33,989 nt of DNA from NCBI GenBank assembly GCA_022340305.1, contig JAJDOF010000088.1, positions 1 to 33,989 of the forward strand. The letters are read 5' to 3'. Under the pieces are notes generated by a model. That model did not search any database. It worked only from the letters and a program-made list of their open reading frames with translations, and was not told where the DNA came from. Origin of the DNA: Gammaproteobacteria bacterium (GTDB lineage Bacteria; Pseudomonadota; Gammaproteobacteria; GCA-001735895). The stretch's first letter is position 1, and every line of letters begins with the position of its first letter. Below, piece after piece: positions 9,430-18,239 of this stretch. The translations under genes and the position numbers were made by a program.

Positions 9430-9879
9430 ATGATGTCCGCTCGCAGCCTTCTGTTTCTCGTCCTCGTGGCACTTGTTTCGCAGGGTTGTGCCAGCAGTAT
9501 GCATTCACGTAGCAATCACCGCTTGCCCCCCGGCACCGGGTCGAGCGGGGGTAGTTCGCTCGACACCGGCCTGCTTGAGCCCAGTGTCGGCTACCGGGGT
9601 GACCGACTCGGTGCAGAGGTCGTCAACTCGGAGATTTCCGGGGAATTGCAGTCGATCGAAATCAACGTGCCGATCGAGCCGGGCGCGGTGGATCGGATTG
9701 AGGTAATGACGCAGTCGGGAGAGTCGATGCCCATGTCCCGGCAGGCGACGATAGTGCACAACTATGAAACCAATAACGTGGGCATATCGATCCAGGTGCC
9801 GAAATCCGAGAATCTGAGGTTTCGCCTCAAATTGATCGATGATCCCAGGGACGAGTGGTATCCCGTGCGCGACAGGTAA
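9430..9879 (+). CDS. Small predicted lipoprotein
   Basis: This protein has about 149 residues with a short signal sequence ending in VSQGC, a loose lipobox, followed by a Ser/Gly-rich linker and a C-terminal beta-rich region of about 90 residues. An upstream in-frame ATG at 9403 would put extra residues before the signal, so the ATG pair at 9430/9433 is the better start. I do not recognise the domain. The LapA-like gene on the other strand ends 18 bases away, so the two converge. Likely outer-membrane or periplasmic, by inference from the signal. Confidence 0.65.
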   Translation: MMSARSLLFLVLVALVSQGCASSMHSRSNHRLPPGTGSSGGSSLDTGLLEPSVGYRGDRLGAEVVNSEISGELQSIEINVPIEPGAVDRIEVMTQSGESMPMSRQATIVHNYETNNVGISIQVPKSENLRFRLKLIDDPRDEWYPVRDR

Positions 9880-9897
9880 AGAACCGCTACCCCCGAA

Positions 9898-10104
9898 TCA
9901 ATGCCGCCTGCGGCGAAACGCGATACTGTAAAACAGCATGCCGATGATAAAGCCGATGCCCAGCAGGATGAGGATCAGCAGGGCTCGCGGAGTCGAGAAA
10001 CTCCATACCAGGAACTGTATTTCAACCGCGGCAACGTTTTGAAGCGCAAAGATCAACACCGCGATGATCAACAACAAACTGATAATGGACTTGATGCTCT
10101 GCAT
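9898..10104 (-). CDS. LapA-domain small membrane protein
   Basis: This 68-residue protein has two transmembrane helices (about residues 5-24 and 40-60) joined by a short loop containing FALQNVAAVEIQFLVWSF, and ends in a basic FRRRRH tail. This is the LapA/DUF1049 pattern; in Escherichia coli LapA works with LapB in controlling lipopolysaccharide synthesis. No lapB gene is next to it here. Instead it is the last gene of the mgtE operon, starting 3 bases after the mgtE stop. Confidence 0.85.
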   Translation of the reverse strand: MQSIKSIISLLLIIAVLIFALQNVAAVEIQFLVWSFSTPRALLILILLGIGFIIGMLFYSIAFRRRRH

Positions 10105-10107
10105 GGC

Positions 10108-11430
10108 TCACCCCGCGGCTAACATTCCCGAGAGCAGGGTAGCAATTCCGAGAAACGACATAAAGCCGGCGATATCGGTGACCGTCGTCAGGATGATCGA
10201 CGACGACAGTGCCGGGTCCTGACCCAGGCGTTTCAGCATGATCGGTACCAGTGCCCCGGCAACCGCGGCGATGAGCATGGAACTGATCATCGCCAGCGCA
10301 ATGATTAGCGAAAGCCCGGTGCTGCGACTCCACAGGTAAACACCGCCGCCGCAGGTTATCGCCACGGCGACGCCATTGACCAGCGCGGCGCCGGCTTCCT
10401 TCATTGTCACCTGCAGCCAATGGCGCACGGTAATCTCGCGCAGTGTTAGCCCGCGCATGGTGACCGCCAGCGCCTGTGCGCCGGTGTTACCCGACTGCCC
10501 GGCGGCGATGGGTAACAGGATGGCGAGCGCCGTGTACTGAGCAATCGTCGATTCGAACATGCCGACCACGGCGGCGGCGAGAAAAGCCGTCAGCAGGTTG
10601 ATCTGCAACCATGGCAGACGTTTCTTGACCGCGAACCAGCTACTCGATAGTGCGCGCTCGTCCTTGCTGACACCGACCATGGTTTGCATATCGGTCGCCA
10701 TGTCCTGTTTCAACACGCTGAGGATGTTTCTGCCACGAATCACGCCGACGAAGTGGTCGTTGCCATCGATGACCGGCAGCACGTCGATCTTGAATTTTTC
10801 CAGGATTTCGACGATTTCGCTTTTTGGATCCAGTGCGTTGGCCACGGCAATCAGCGGTGTCGATAGTGATTCGAGGGTTTGCGTTCCTTCGGCGAGGGCG
10901 AGGCGCTGTATCGGCACCTGACCCTGCAGGTAGAGGTCGTCATTCAACAGGAACAGGTAGCGCAGCTCAGCCCGCTTCTGATTCCTTAACTGGGTGAGCG
11001 CCTCGGCCGCGGTCATATTGGCGTTAAAGGCGACAATATTCGTCTCCATCAAGGCGCCCGCGGTGTCCGCGGGATACTCCAGCAATTCGCGCAATTCAGC
11101 GGCGATTGTCTTGTCCAGCAGGCCGAGAAAGCGCTCCCGTCGTTGCAGGTCGAAACGGCTCAACAGGCTGGCACATTGACCCGCGGCGAGTGCGGTCAGC
11201 AAAGCGGCGACGGTTTCGTCGGGAAGCTGCAGCAGCAGATCGTCGGCGACCCCGGGCGACAGGTTCGCCCACACCGGTAACAGCACATAAGTGGGCTGGT
11301 CGCGCAACAGCAGCGCCGACTTTTCTGCCACCATGGTCTCGATCTTGCGCGCCGCGTCGCGTGGATAATTCAACAGGAATGCCCGGGTTAATGCATCGAG
11401 GGGAGTAACCGCCTGGATTGATTCGGCCAT
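10108..11430 (-). CDS. mgtE: Magnesium transporter MgtE
   Basis: This is a Mg2+ channel/transporter of 440 residues. It has a cytosolic MgtE_N helical domain (about 1-125), a CBS pair (about 130-250), a connecting helix and five membrane helices. Family signatures in the pore region include AGQSGNTGAQA in the second membrane segment and TDIAGFMSFLG, with the conserved pore Asp, in the last one. Length and order are normal for the family. It begins one base after the stop of the pore-less MgtE-like gene and sits in a five-gene operon, so the two MgtE-type proteins are almost certainly made together. I see no magnesium riboswitch upstream of the operon. Confidence 0.95.
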   Translation of the reverse strand: MAESIQAVTPLDALTRAFLLNYPRDAARKIETMVAEKSALLLRDQPTYVLLPVWANLSPGVADDLLLQLPDETVAALLTALAAGQCASLLSRFDLQRRERFLGLLDKTIAAELRELLEYPADTAGALMETNIVAFNANMTAAEALTQLRNQKRAELRYLFLLNDDLYLQGQVPIQRLALAEGTQTLESLSTPLIAVANALDPKSEIVEILEKFKIDVLPVIDGNDHFVGVIRGRNILSVLKQDMATDMQTMVGVSKDERALSSSWFAVKKRLPWLQINLLTAFLAAAVVGMFESTIAQYTALAILLPIAAGQSGNTGAQALAVTMRGLTLREITVRHWLQVTMKEAGAALVNGVAVAITCGGGVYLWSRSTGLSLIIALAMISSMLIAAVAGALVPIMLKRLGQDPALSSSIILTTVTDIAGFMSFLGIATLLSGMLAAG

Positions 11431-11431
11431 C

Positions 11432-12277
11432 TTATCTTCTCTGCCGTGATTTGCTGCTGACGATATCGCTGAACGTGGCGAATAAAATCAGCAGGCTGCT
11501 GCCGTACACCTCGAAGATTCCAGCAATGGGATCGGAGTTCTGTGGCTGGCCAATCTGGTTCGAAATTTGCGCCAGTCCTTTGCGAAAATCCTGGTGGCGC
11601 AATATCCCGACCAGTTTCTGGTTGCGGTTGGTCACCGGAATGCTGTCGCGATCGGCCCACAAAGGATTGTCGATAGCCGACTTGAGTGCCGTGCGCGCCG
11701 ATATCGACTCACTGGAACGCAGCATTATCGATGTGATCGGTGTGGTCGTCGGGGCGCGCAGCAGCGCGACCTGCGTGACCGTGCCTTTGAGGTGGCGCTG
11801 GCGATCGACGACCAGCGACATGCCGTTATCGATCGCCTGCCGATCTTCGGCGATCCGTGTCAGTGCCTGTTCGACGTTACATTCGTCGGGCAGGGTGGAT
11901 ACGTTTGCACTCATCCAGGCGCCTACGGCATCTTCCGAGTAATTCAATAATAGCCGACAGGCCAGTCGGGTTTTATCCGGCAACAATTCAAGCAGTTGCC
12001 GGCAGAGGTCAGTGCGGCAATGCCGCATGATCGTGGCAACCAGGCTGATGTCCATTTCGGAGAGCAGGCCAGCAGCTATGGTGGGTTTGAAAATCCGGCA
12101 AAGTCTCGCCGTGTATTGCGGCAGCATTTTGGCCAGTACCAGCGCGCCATAAGTATGCGGCAGGCCACTCAGAAACTCGGCGACCTGCGCCATCGGCTGT
12201 TGCTCGAGGATGGCCGCCGCTGCACCGGGTTGCGATTGCAGAAAAGCCAGCGCCAGATCGACCCTTTGCTCATCCAT
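11432..12277 (-). CDS. Pore-less MgtE-like protein (MgtE_N plus CBS)
   Basis: This 281-residue protein resembles the cytosolic half of MgtE. An N-terminal helical MgtE_N-like region (about 1-125) contains LLNYSEDAVGAWM, corresponding to the LLEYPADTAGALM segment of the neighbouring MgtE. A CBS-like pair follows (about 130-245), and then one hydrophobic stretch (about 252-268, GSSLLILFATF) before a basic end. The multi-helix pore domain is absent. The gene lies 3 bases after the MscS-like gene and 1 base before mgtE. It may be a regulatory subunit, or a decayed duplicate kept by the operon. Reading frame and codon pattern look intact, which favours a working protein. Confidence 0.85.
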   Translation of the reverse strand: MDEQRVDLALAFLQSQPGAAAAILEQQPMAQVAEFLSGLPHTYGALVLAKMLPQYTARLCRIFKPTIAAGLLSEMDISLVATIMRHCRTDLCRQLLELLPDKTRLACRLLLNYSEDAVGAWMSANVSTLPDECNVEQALTRIAEDRQAIDNGMSLVVDRQRHLKGTVTQVALLRAPTTTPITSIMLRSSESISARTALKSAIDNPLWADRDSIPVTNRNQKLVGILRHQDFRKGLAQISNQIGQPQNSDPIAGIFEVYGSSLLILFATFSDIVSSKSRQRR

Positions 12278-12280
12278 CCA

Positions 12281-13159
12281 TCAATCCTCGCGCTTCACGA
12301 TTTCATCCAGAATTTCATCGTGCTCCTCGGTGCGCGACTTGAAACTGCTGGCCTGCTCCTGGAATAACTTCGCCGGGATCACGGCGCGCCCATATTCGGT
12401 ATCCAGAACGATGCAGGTCTGGGTAACCTCGACAATACTGCCCTCGATATCACCCAGGCGCATCTGTTCGCCGATACGGCAATGCTTGCGCAGGTATTGC
12501 GCACCGATGATATTGGCGATTAGCGTGTTGGCGCCGAGGCCGAAGGCGAGCGCGGCGCCCGCCAGCAACACGCCGACGATGACGATGAGCACATTGGTGA
12601 GAAAATCGACATTGATGCCGATCTGCTCGATACCGATTAACAGGGTGGTGAAGATGACCACGGTCTGGGCGATGCGGGCGAGCACAGTACCCTGGGTCAT
12701 ACCGGCGGAATCGGCGCCGCTGACGACGCCTTTTCTGACGACATTGCTGAGCAGAAATCCCGCGAGGATAATCAGCAGGCCGGAGACCAGGTTGGGCAGG
12801 TAGATGACCACGCTGTCCATCCAGTTGGACAGCATGTGCCAGCCGGCCAGGTTGGCCGCGGTGGCGATGAAAAAAATCAACACGATCCAGAAAACAACGT
12901 TGCCGGCGATGATCGCCTGGGTGCGTTTTGCGCGCAGTTGACCGGCATTGTCCTCGCCGACCCTGCTTGACCACAGGTTGTCGAGCCCGCGCACCAGCTT
13001 ACGCGTCGATACCCGTAGCAGTTGGGCTACGAACCAGCCTACCAGCAGTACCGCAACCGCACCCAGCAACTGGGGTACGGATTCGATGAGCTGTGCGACA
13101 AACGCATCGTAGGATTCGACGATCGAAGCCTGCCAGCTAAAGTTATCGCCATTAGTCAT
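12281..13159 (-). CDS. MscS-family mechanosensitive channel
   Basis: This small-conductance mechanosensitive channel protein of about 292 residues has several N-terminal membrane helices, including two segments of the conserved TM-helix type found in MscS-like proteins, then a Gly/Ala-rich pore helix (AGAALAFGLGANTLIANI) and the first part of the cytosolic beta domain (RIGEQMRLGDIEGSIVEV). The large C-terminal cytosolic domain of classical MscS is short here. I place the start at the second of two adjacent ATGs (13159), seven bases after AGGAG; a longer frame from 13228 is less likely. It overlaps the end of the upstream unknown gene by 8 bases. Such channels release solutes on hypo-osmotic shock. 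Confidence 0.9.
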   Translation of the reverse strand: MTNGDNFSWQASIVESYDAFVAQLIESVPQLLGAVAVLLVGWFVAQLLRVSTRKLVRGLDNLWSSRVGEDNAGQLRAKRTQAIIAGNVVFWIVLIFFIATAANLAGWHMLSNWMDSVVIYLPNLVSGLLIILAGFLLSNVVRKGVVSGADSAGMTQGTVLARIAQTVVIFTTLLIGIEQIGINVDFLTNVLIVIVGVLLAGAALAFGLGANTLIANIIGAQYLRKHCRIGEQMRLGDIEGSIVEVTQTCIVLDTEYGRAVIPAKLFQEQASSFKSRTEEHDEILDEIVKRED

Positions 13160-13874
13160 CATCGATCTCCTTGCGCAAGCGGTCATTATAAGCGCTGGAG
13201 TCGAATTCAGAAATCGATTGCATCGCATCGAGCCAGTGTTCTGACGAGTAAACGGTCAGCCTGGCGGTATTATCAGCGGCGCTATAATTGGCGAATTCGG
13301 CCAGCCAGATTATGCCCTCGGCCTCGGCAAATTGATGTGCGGCCAGCTGTTCATCGAACAAACGCTCGAGAATGCTATGCGCGTCCATGGCGTCCGCCAG
13401 CATGCGCGTAACGAATGCGGCCTGCGGCGGCTGTGCGAGTATTTTGCCTGCCTCGGGGGTGCTTGCCTGAACCTCGAGGATAAGCTGCATCATGTCGGGT
13501 CGGGCGAAGATTTTCGGGAAGGCTTTTTGCAACAGCACGGCCGCGGCAAAAATCCGCGAATGCAGGCGAATATCCGCGGCATCTTCCCAGGGTCGTTGTT
13601 CCCCGAGCAAATCGTCGACGACGTTACGCCGTGCGCCGCTAGTCAGGTCGTGCTGGAGCTTGCAGGCCAGCACGGCGTCAGCCGCATCATCGGGTTCCAT
13701 GTCCTGCAGGGCCATCAGCGTGATATCGAGCAGATCGTTGCCGGAAACATCGTCGACGCCATCAACTTCCAGCTGTGCCAGCAGTCTGCGATAGTCTGCA
13801 TCCAGCCAGCTACCTGGCATGTCGTGTATAACTTTTACACTTGATACTTGAACGTGAAACAGAGGTTTTGTCAT
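13152..13874 (-). CDS. Unknown soluble protein, first gene of mgtE operon
   Basis: I do not recognise this protein of about 240 residues. It starts with a short strand-like segment (MTKPLFHVQVSSVKV) and is then mainly helical, acidic and rich in Ala, Leu and Asp, with no signal peptide or membrane helix. The ATG at 13874 is the likely start; a GTG at 13907 would add 11 residues that overlap a tandem DNA repeat. Its end overlaps the MscS-like gene by 8 bases. Position at the head of an ion-channel operon suggests a cytosolic role connected with osmotic or magnesium balance, which is inference only. Confidence 0.75.
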   Translation of the reverse strand: MTKPLFHVQVSSVKVIHDMPGSWLDADYRRLLAQLEVDGVDDVSGNDLLDITLMALQDMEPDDAADAVLACKLQHDLTSGARRNVVDDLLGEQRPWEDAADIRLHSRIFAAAVLLQKAFPKIFARPDMMQLILEVQASTPEAGKILAQPPQAAFVTRMLADAMDAHSILERLFDEQLAAHQFAEAEGIIWLAEFANYSAADNTARLTVYSSEHWLDAMQSISEFDSSAYNDRLRKEIDDD

Positions 13875-13890
13875 TTGATCAGGCCTATTC

Positions 13891-13930
13891 CAGGCGAGGT
13901 TAATCACACCCAGGCGAATTTAAACACACC
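13891..13930. repeat. Tandem pair of 20-bp repeats in operon promoter
   Basis: Two adjacent 20-base units begin with CAGGCGA and end with ACACC, matching at 17 of 20 positions. They overlap the proposed -10 region and the early transcript of the mgtE operon. Two head-to-tail units of about two helical turns are typical of binding sites for a dimeric or tandem regulator, but no regulator is identified. Confidence 0.6.
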
Positions 13931-13944
13931 CGAAACCAGGTCAA
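13917..13944 (-). promoter_or_regulatory. Candidate sigma-70 promoter of mgtE operon
   Basis: On the minus strand TTGACC (13939-13944) is followed by a 16-base spacer and TAAATT (13917-13922). The first hexamer matches the -35 consensus at five positions and the second matches the -10 at four. It lies about 45 bases upstream of the likely first ATG and is overlapped by the tandem repeats. Confidence 0.45.
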
Positions 13945-14072
13945 CGAGGTTTTGCCGAATATGGGCCTGCGTTTTCCCGCTGTCATATTAACGTATCCCT
14001 TGCGCCGATGGCTTAATTTTATGATACCGCAGCTCGGTTTGTAAGCGCTGCCGCGGGGTTGCTTTGGCAGGG

Positions 14073-17000
14073 CTAGCGCTCGATGCTGAATAACACGTCG
14101 GCGCCCTGGTATTCGCCACTTTCAGCCTCCAGGTGCCAGCGCTGAGATAACTGGTAGCGCAGGTTGATCGAGTTGATTGATTCAATCAGGCCGACACCAT
14201 AGCTGACGTACAAGTCTGGTGACAGGTAGCGCCCGACCACCAGTGATGCCTGGTCGCCGGTATCATTGCTTTCGACACGCATCTCGTCAAACCCGAAACG
14301 GTCGCCCAGTCGGCGGGCGATGTTATCGCCACCGGCGAGACCTAGTGCCAGGGCTGCCTGTGCCATGGCGGCGCCCTCGGTACCCGATGCCTCATTCATC
14401 GGTCGCCCGAATAAAAGATACGACAGCATATCGGTTTCACCCAATGTTGGAATCGAAAACAGCTCGACCTCCGGTTGTTGCAGCCGACCTAGTACTTTAA
14501 GTCCTACCGTGACCTCATTTACCTGGCGTACTGCGCGTAAGTCGAGGCCCGGATTATCCAGGGCGCCACCGGTAAACAGCACCCGGCCGTCGTTAATATC
14601 GAGCCGTTGCCCATAGGCCCGGTAGCGTCCCTCGCGGATGGTAATTTCGCCGGTACCACGGCTCAGTTGACCAGGAGAATCTTCAACCAGCAGGCGTCCT
14701 CCAATTCGACCCTCGAAGCCGAAACCGTAAAAGGTAACCCGTTCGCCCAGCACCAGGTTCACTCGAGTCGTAATTTTCCAGGGCTCCTCTTTTGCCGGCT
14801 CGCTACCGATGATGACGGTGTCATTGGAGACCTTTGTTGCGGTACTGATATCCTTGGGCTGCAGCTTGGCGTACGGGATGAGCAGGTCTCCTTCGATCAG
14901 GATAGTTCGCTTTGCGATGCTGATTTTAAGCTCGGGCGATGCCGTGACCACGGCCTCGGGAATGCGCGATACTTCAAAGTTCTCACCCTTGATGGTAACG
15001 CTGCTTGGCCAGCCACGGGCAGCATCGAGCTGACTGCTGCCCGCGATTGATAATTGTCCCTCGCCCGAATGTGCCGATAACTTGAAATCAAAACGATTCT
15101 GTTCATCGCTGCTGCCCAGCAGGCTGATCTGATCAATATTGAGGCCTAGGCGCGGAACTCTGAAAGCTGCCTGTTGAATCTCGGCGTTGACAAACACTTG
15201 CGGTTGCGCCAGGTTACCAGCCACCGTGGCATCGAGCGCAAGTTGCCCGGTGACCTTGTCGATATCGGGAATCAGGTACTGGATCAAATCGAGTTCCTTG
15301 AAATTGACGCGTACATTTGCTTTTAGAGGTTGCTGTTCAGGGTCCAGCGTTAACAGCTTTGCTGCGGGCAAGCTGACCTCGGCCTTCATGTCGCTGTTGT
15401 TACCCATGACAAATCCGGAACTCGCGCTGATGCCCTGTTCACCAAGCGTTACGGTGGCAAAGGCATCCTGGTAATCCCAGCGATCGACCTCGTCGGCCAC
15501 TAACGGATAGGTCAGTTTGCCGCGAGCCGCTGAAAAGCGCACTTCGCCAAGCAGTTGATCGGGAGCGCGGAATTTGAGTTCGGCGCTGGCATCCAGTTCA
15601 CCCTCGATTGCCAGCGGTTCTGCAAGCCACGGGGCGAGCAGTACTGCCAGATCGAAACCCTTGCCGCTGAGTGATATGTCGCTGGGCCAACCGGCGTTTT
15701 GATCCAGCAGGGTTTCTCCTTTGAGGGATATTTTACCCGCAGCAGCCACGGCATCGATGCTGAATTCCAGGCTTTCCGAACCATCGCCTTGCAGGGAAAG
15801 ATGAATCTGTTCGACCTTCAGCTTTTGCGCGGGTAGCCGGAATGCGCCATCGTTAATGCGTGCACTGCCTTGCAGGCGCGGTGTGGCGATGCTTCCGCTT
15901 ACGCTTATGTCGATCCCCAGCTCACCGCTGATGTCGTCAATTTGCGGGAGCATTTTGCCAAGTACCGCCCAGTTGCGCGCTGCGACACTGATCTTTGCCT
16001 GTATCGGCTGTGCGGCCGTGTCGAATTGTAGAATATCGGCTCCGGGCATCAGCAGCGATCCCTCGAGGTGATCTCCATTTTCCAGCGTCAGGCGTGTCGT
16101 CGTACTGATCTGGTCTCGCTCGAGCGACACAGCCAACTCGCCCTGCCGGTAGTCGAAGCGTTCTACTTTGCCTTCCTGTAATGGATAACTGACGCCGGCA
16201 GCCGGGAACGTCGCCTGCAACTTGCCGAGTAACTGGCCCGTAGGGTTGTATTGCAGTGCCGCGGTGGCGTTAATAATACCGTCGAGCTCGAGTTCCGGTG
16301 GAATCCATTTTCCAATCATGCGCAACGGCAAACTCGCCAGCTCAAGGCCGATATCCCAGCTTTCACCTGCTTGCCGGAGTGAACTGCAGACTTTGCCATT
16401 TTTCGCGGATACGAGGCACAGAGGCTCGCTCGATAGCGACTCGCGCTCGAGGCTAATCGCTACCGGCGTTTGCAGGCGCCAGGTGGAAAAATCGGAAGTG
16501 TCGATGTCGGCGTTTAGCAGTTTTCCGCGCCATCCCTGTTCGTCGAGTTTACCGGCAAGTTCGACCCTTGCCTTGACGCCGGTGGTGATCAGGCTGGCCT
16601 TTATCTGCTTCTGGTCGGCAGTGACGTCGACCGACTGCAGGCGTTGACCTTGAATGTCCAGGTTGCTGGCGGTGAGACGCACATCCAGTTGCCGCCAGTG
16701 CAACAGGTCCACGGCTATATCGCCATCGACGGTTTCCACCGCGTAATCGCTGAAGTGAAGCGCCGCGCCATTGAAAATGGCTTTCACCTCCGGGGCCTGC
16801 AATGCGCCGCCGAGATGGCCGCTTGCCTTGAGTCGTCCCCCTGCGCCGGGGTAAAGCTCGGCAAGGTCCTGGCTGTCGAGCGACCAGTCCAGGTCGAGAT
16901 CATTGCCGATTTTGCCCGTGGCGGTAATATGGGTATTGCCGGAGACCAGATTGGCTGTTTTGATTGCGAGCGTATCATCGCCCCAGTGCAGTTTACCCTG

Positions 17001-18239
17001 AAGTGAAATCGGGTAGTCCCTGAGCGTACCACTCAACTCGGTGATGGTGGCGCTGGCGCTCAGTTGGCCGTCATCTATCTGCCCTGCGATTTGCATACGA
17101 CTACTGAGCTGGCCCGGCCAGTCGGGCAGCAGGCTGGCCGGGTTTATATCGCTAGCGGTCACTTCGCTGGTCCAGCTCAGGGTCGGTGACCAGTAGAGTT
17201 GCCCGCGAGTCGCCAGCTTGCCGGCGAAAATGCCGAGTTTTAACGATTCGATGTTGACGCCGTCCCAGGGGCGGGCCTGATCGAGGCTGTGCAAATCAAA
17301 TTCTGCATCAAACTTGCCGAGATCGCTGGAATCGGCATCGAGTCGTCCACTGACCTGCGCCGTGGTTAAATCGCCTTTTGCCGTGAGCGTCAGGGCACCA
17401 CGCAAAACCGGCAAACTGGAGTCCAGCAGGCTGGTGTCGAAACTGGCCAGGTCCAGGCTCGCCTGCCAATTCAGGCTGTCGAGCAAGTCGTTCAATTGTA
17501 GTGACAGGTTTGCCGCCAGCACGCCGCGTGTTTCCTGCAACAACCGGGTGCTCTCGAGATCACCGCTGATGTGCAGGCTGTTGTCGATGGCCGCGCCCGA
17601 GGGTAAGCTGGTTTGCCAGTCGATGCGCAAGTCGTGCGCAAAGTTCTGCGCCATATCGATATCACCCGCCAGACTGATTTCAAAGTCATAGAAGTCCCTG
17701 TCGACGGCAATATCGACCACGCGGACATCAAGGCCTTCGACGCTGATCTGGTTGCCGCGGGCCGCGGCCCGCAGCTGCAGTTGCTGTAGCTTGACTGGCT
17801 TGCCTGCCCGGGTCAGCGTGATCTGGTCGATCGCCAGATCGCGTATCTGCACATCCAAAGGCAGACCAGGCGCTGGCAGCCCGGCGGCAGTGGGGGGCTT
17901 GTCTGCGGGATCATTCGTTTGCGCCAGGCGGATATCGAGCTGTTGAATGTGAAGGCTGGTGACGTCGACGCGCATCGACAGCAGGGCCCAGAAATCCCAG
18001 TACAGAACGACCTGTTCGACATTCAGCCCGATATCGGGGTTTTTAAATTCGATACCCTGCAGGGTAATGCGATCGTCCAGACTGCCTGAAACCTGCCGGA
18101 CCTGCAGTGTGCCTGCGAGCGCAGTCTCGGCCTGTTGGAAGATCCAGCGCAAGCCGCTTTCACTGGTCAATAACCAGCTGAGGGCAAGCGCCAGGGTCAG
18201 CACCACCAGCAATACTCCGGTCAGCAGGGCACGCTTCAC
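14073..18239 (-). CDS. tamB: Translocation and assembly module subunit TamB
   Basis: This is the inner-membrane-anchored TamB/DUF490 protein, 1388 residues, somewhat longer than the roughly 1260 of Escherichia coli. It has an N-terminal membrane anchor (about residues 5-25), a very long stretch of repeating amphipathic beta strands predicted to form a periplasm-spanning groove, and a conserved C-terminal TamB domain that ends with LYVSYGVGLIESINSINL and a final Arg. It acts with TamA in outer-membrane protein assembly, and AsmA-like relatives are linked to phospholipid transport. The start is a GTG whose GTGA overlaps the tamA stop by 4 bases, so the pair is translationally coupled. Confidence 0.95.
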   Translation of the reverse strand: MKRALLTGVLLVVLTLALALSWLLTSESGLRWIFQQAETALAGTLQVRQVSGSLDDRITLQGIEFKNPDIGLNVEQVVLYWDFWALLSMRVDVTSLHIQQLDIRLAQTNDPADKPPTAAGLPAPGLPLDVQIRDLAIDQITLTRAGKPVKLQQLQLRAAARGNQISVEGLDVRVVDIAVDRDFYDFEISLAGDIDMAQNFAHDLRIDWQTSLPSGAAIDNSLHISGDLESTRLLQETRGVLAANLSLQLNDLLDSLNWQASLDLASFDTSLLDSSLPVLRGALTLTAKGDLTTAQVSGRLDADSSDLGKFDAEFDLHSLDQARPWDGVNIESLKLGIFAGKLATRGQLYWSPTLSWTSEVTASDINPASLLPDWPGQLSSRMQIAGQIDDGQLSASATITELSGTLRDYPISLQGKLHWGDDTLAIKTANLVSGNTHITATGKIGNDLDLDWSLDSQDLAELYPGAGGRLKASGHLGGALQAPEVKAIFNGAALHFSDYAVETVDGDIAVDLLHWRQLDVRLTASNLDIQGQRLQSVDVTADQKQIKASLITTGVKARVELAGKLDEQGWRGKLLNADIDTSDFSTWRLQTPVAISLERESLSSEPLCLVSAKNGKVCSSLRQAGESWDIGLELASLPLRMIGKWIPPELELDGIINATAALQYNPTGQLLGKLQATFPAAGVSYPLQEGKVERFDYRQGELAVSLERDQISTTTRLTLENGDHLEGSLLMPGADILQFDTAAQPIQAKISVAARNWAVLGKMLPQIDDISGELGIDISVSGSIATPRLQGSARINDGAFRLPAQKLKVEQIHLSLQGDGSESLEFSIDAVAAAGKISLKGETLLDQNAGWPSDISLSGKGFDLAVLLAPWLAEPLAIEGELDASAELKFRAPDQLLGEVRFSAARGKLTYPLVADEVDRWDYQDAFATVTLGEQGISASSGFVMGNNSDMKAEVSLPAAKLLTLDPEQQPLKANVRVNFKELDLIQYLIPDIDKVTGQLALDATVAGNLAQPQVFVNAEIQQAAFRVPRLGLNIDQISLLGSSDEQNRFDFKLSAHSGEGQLSIAGSSQLDAARGWPSSVTIKGENFEVSRIPEAVVTASPELKISIAKRTILIEGDLLIPYAKLQPKDISTATKVSNDTVIIGSEPAKEEPWKITTRVNLVLGERVTFYGFGFEGRIGGRLLVEDSPGQLSRGTGEITIREGRYRAYGQRLDINDGRVLFTGGALDNPGLDLRAVRQVNEVTVGLKVLGRLQQPEVELFSIPTLGETDMLSYLLFGRPMNEASGTEGAAMAQAALALGLAGGDNIARRLGDRFGFDEMRVESNDTGDQASLVVGRYLSPDLYVSYGVGLIESINSINLRYQLSQRWHLEAESGEYQGADVLFSIER

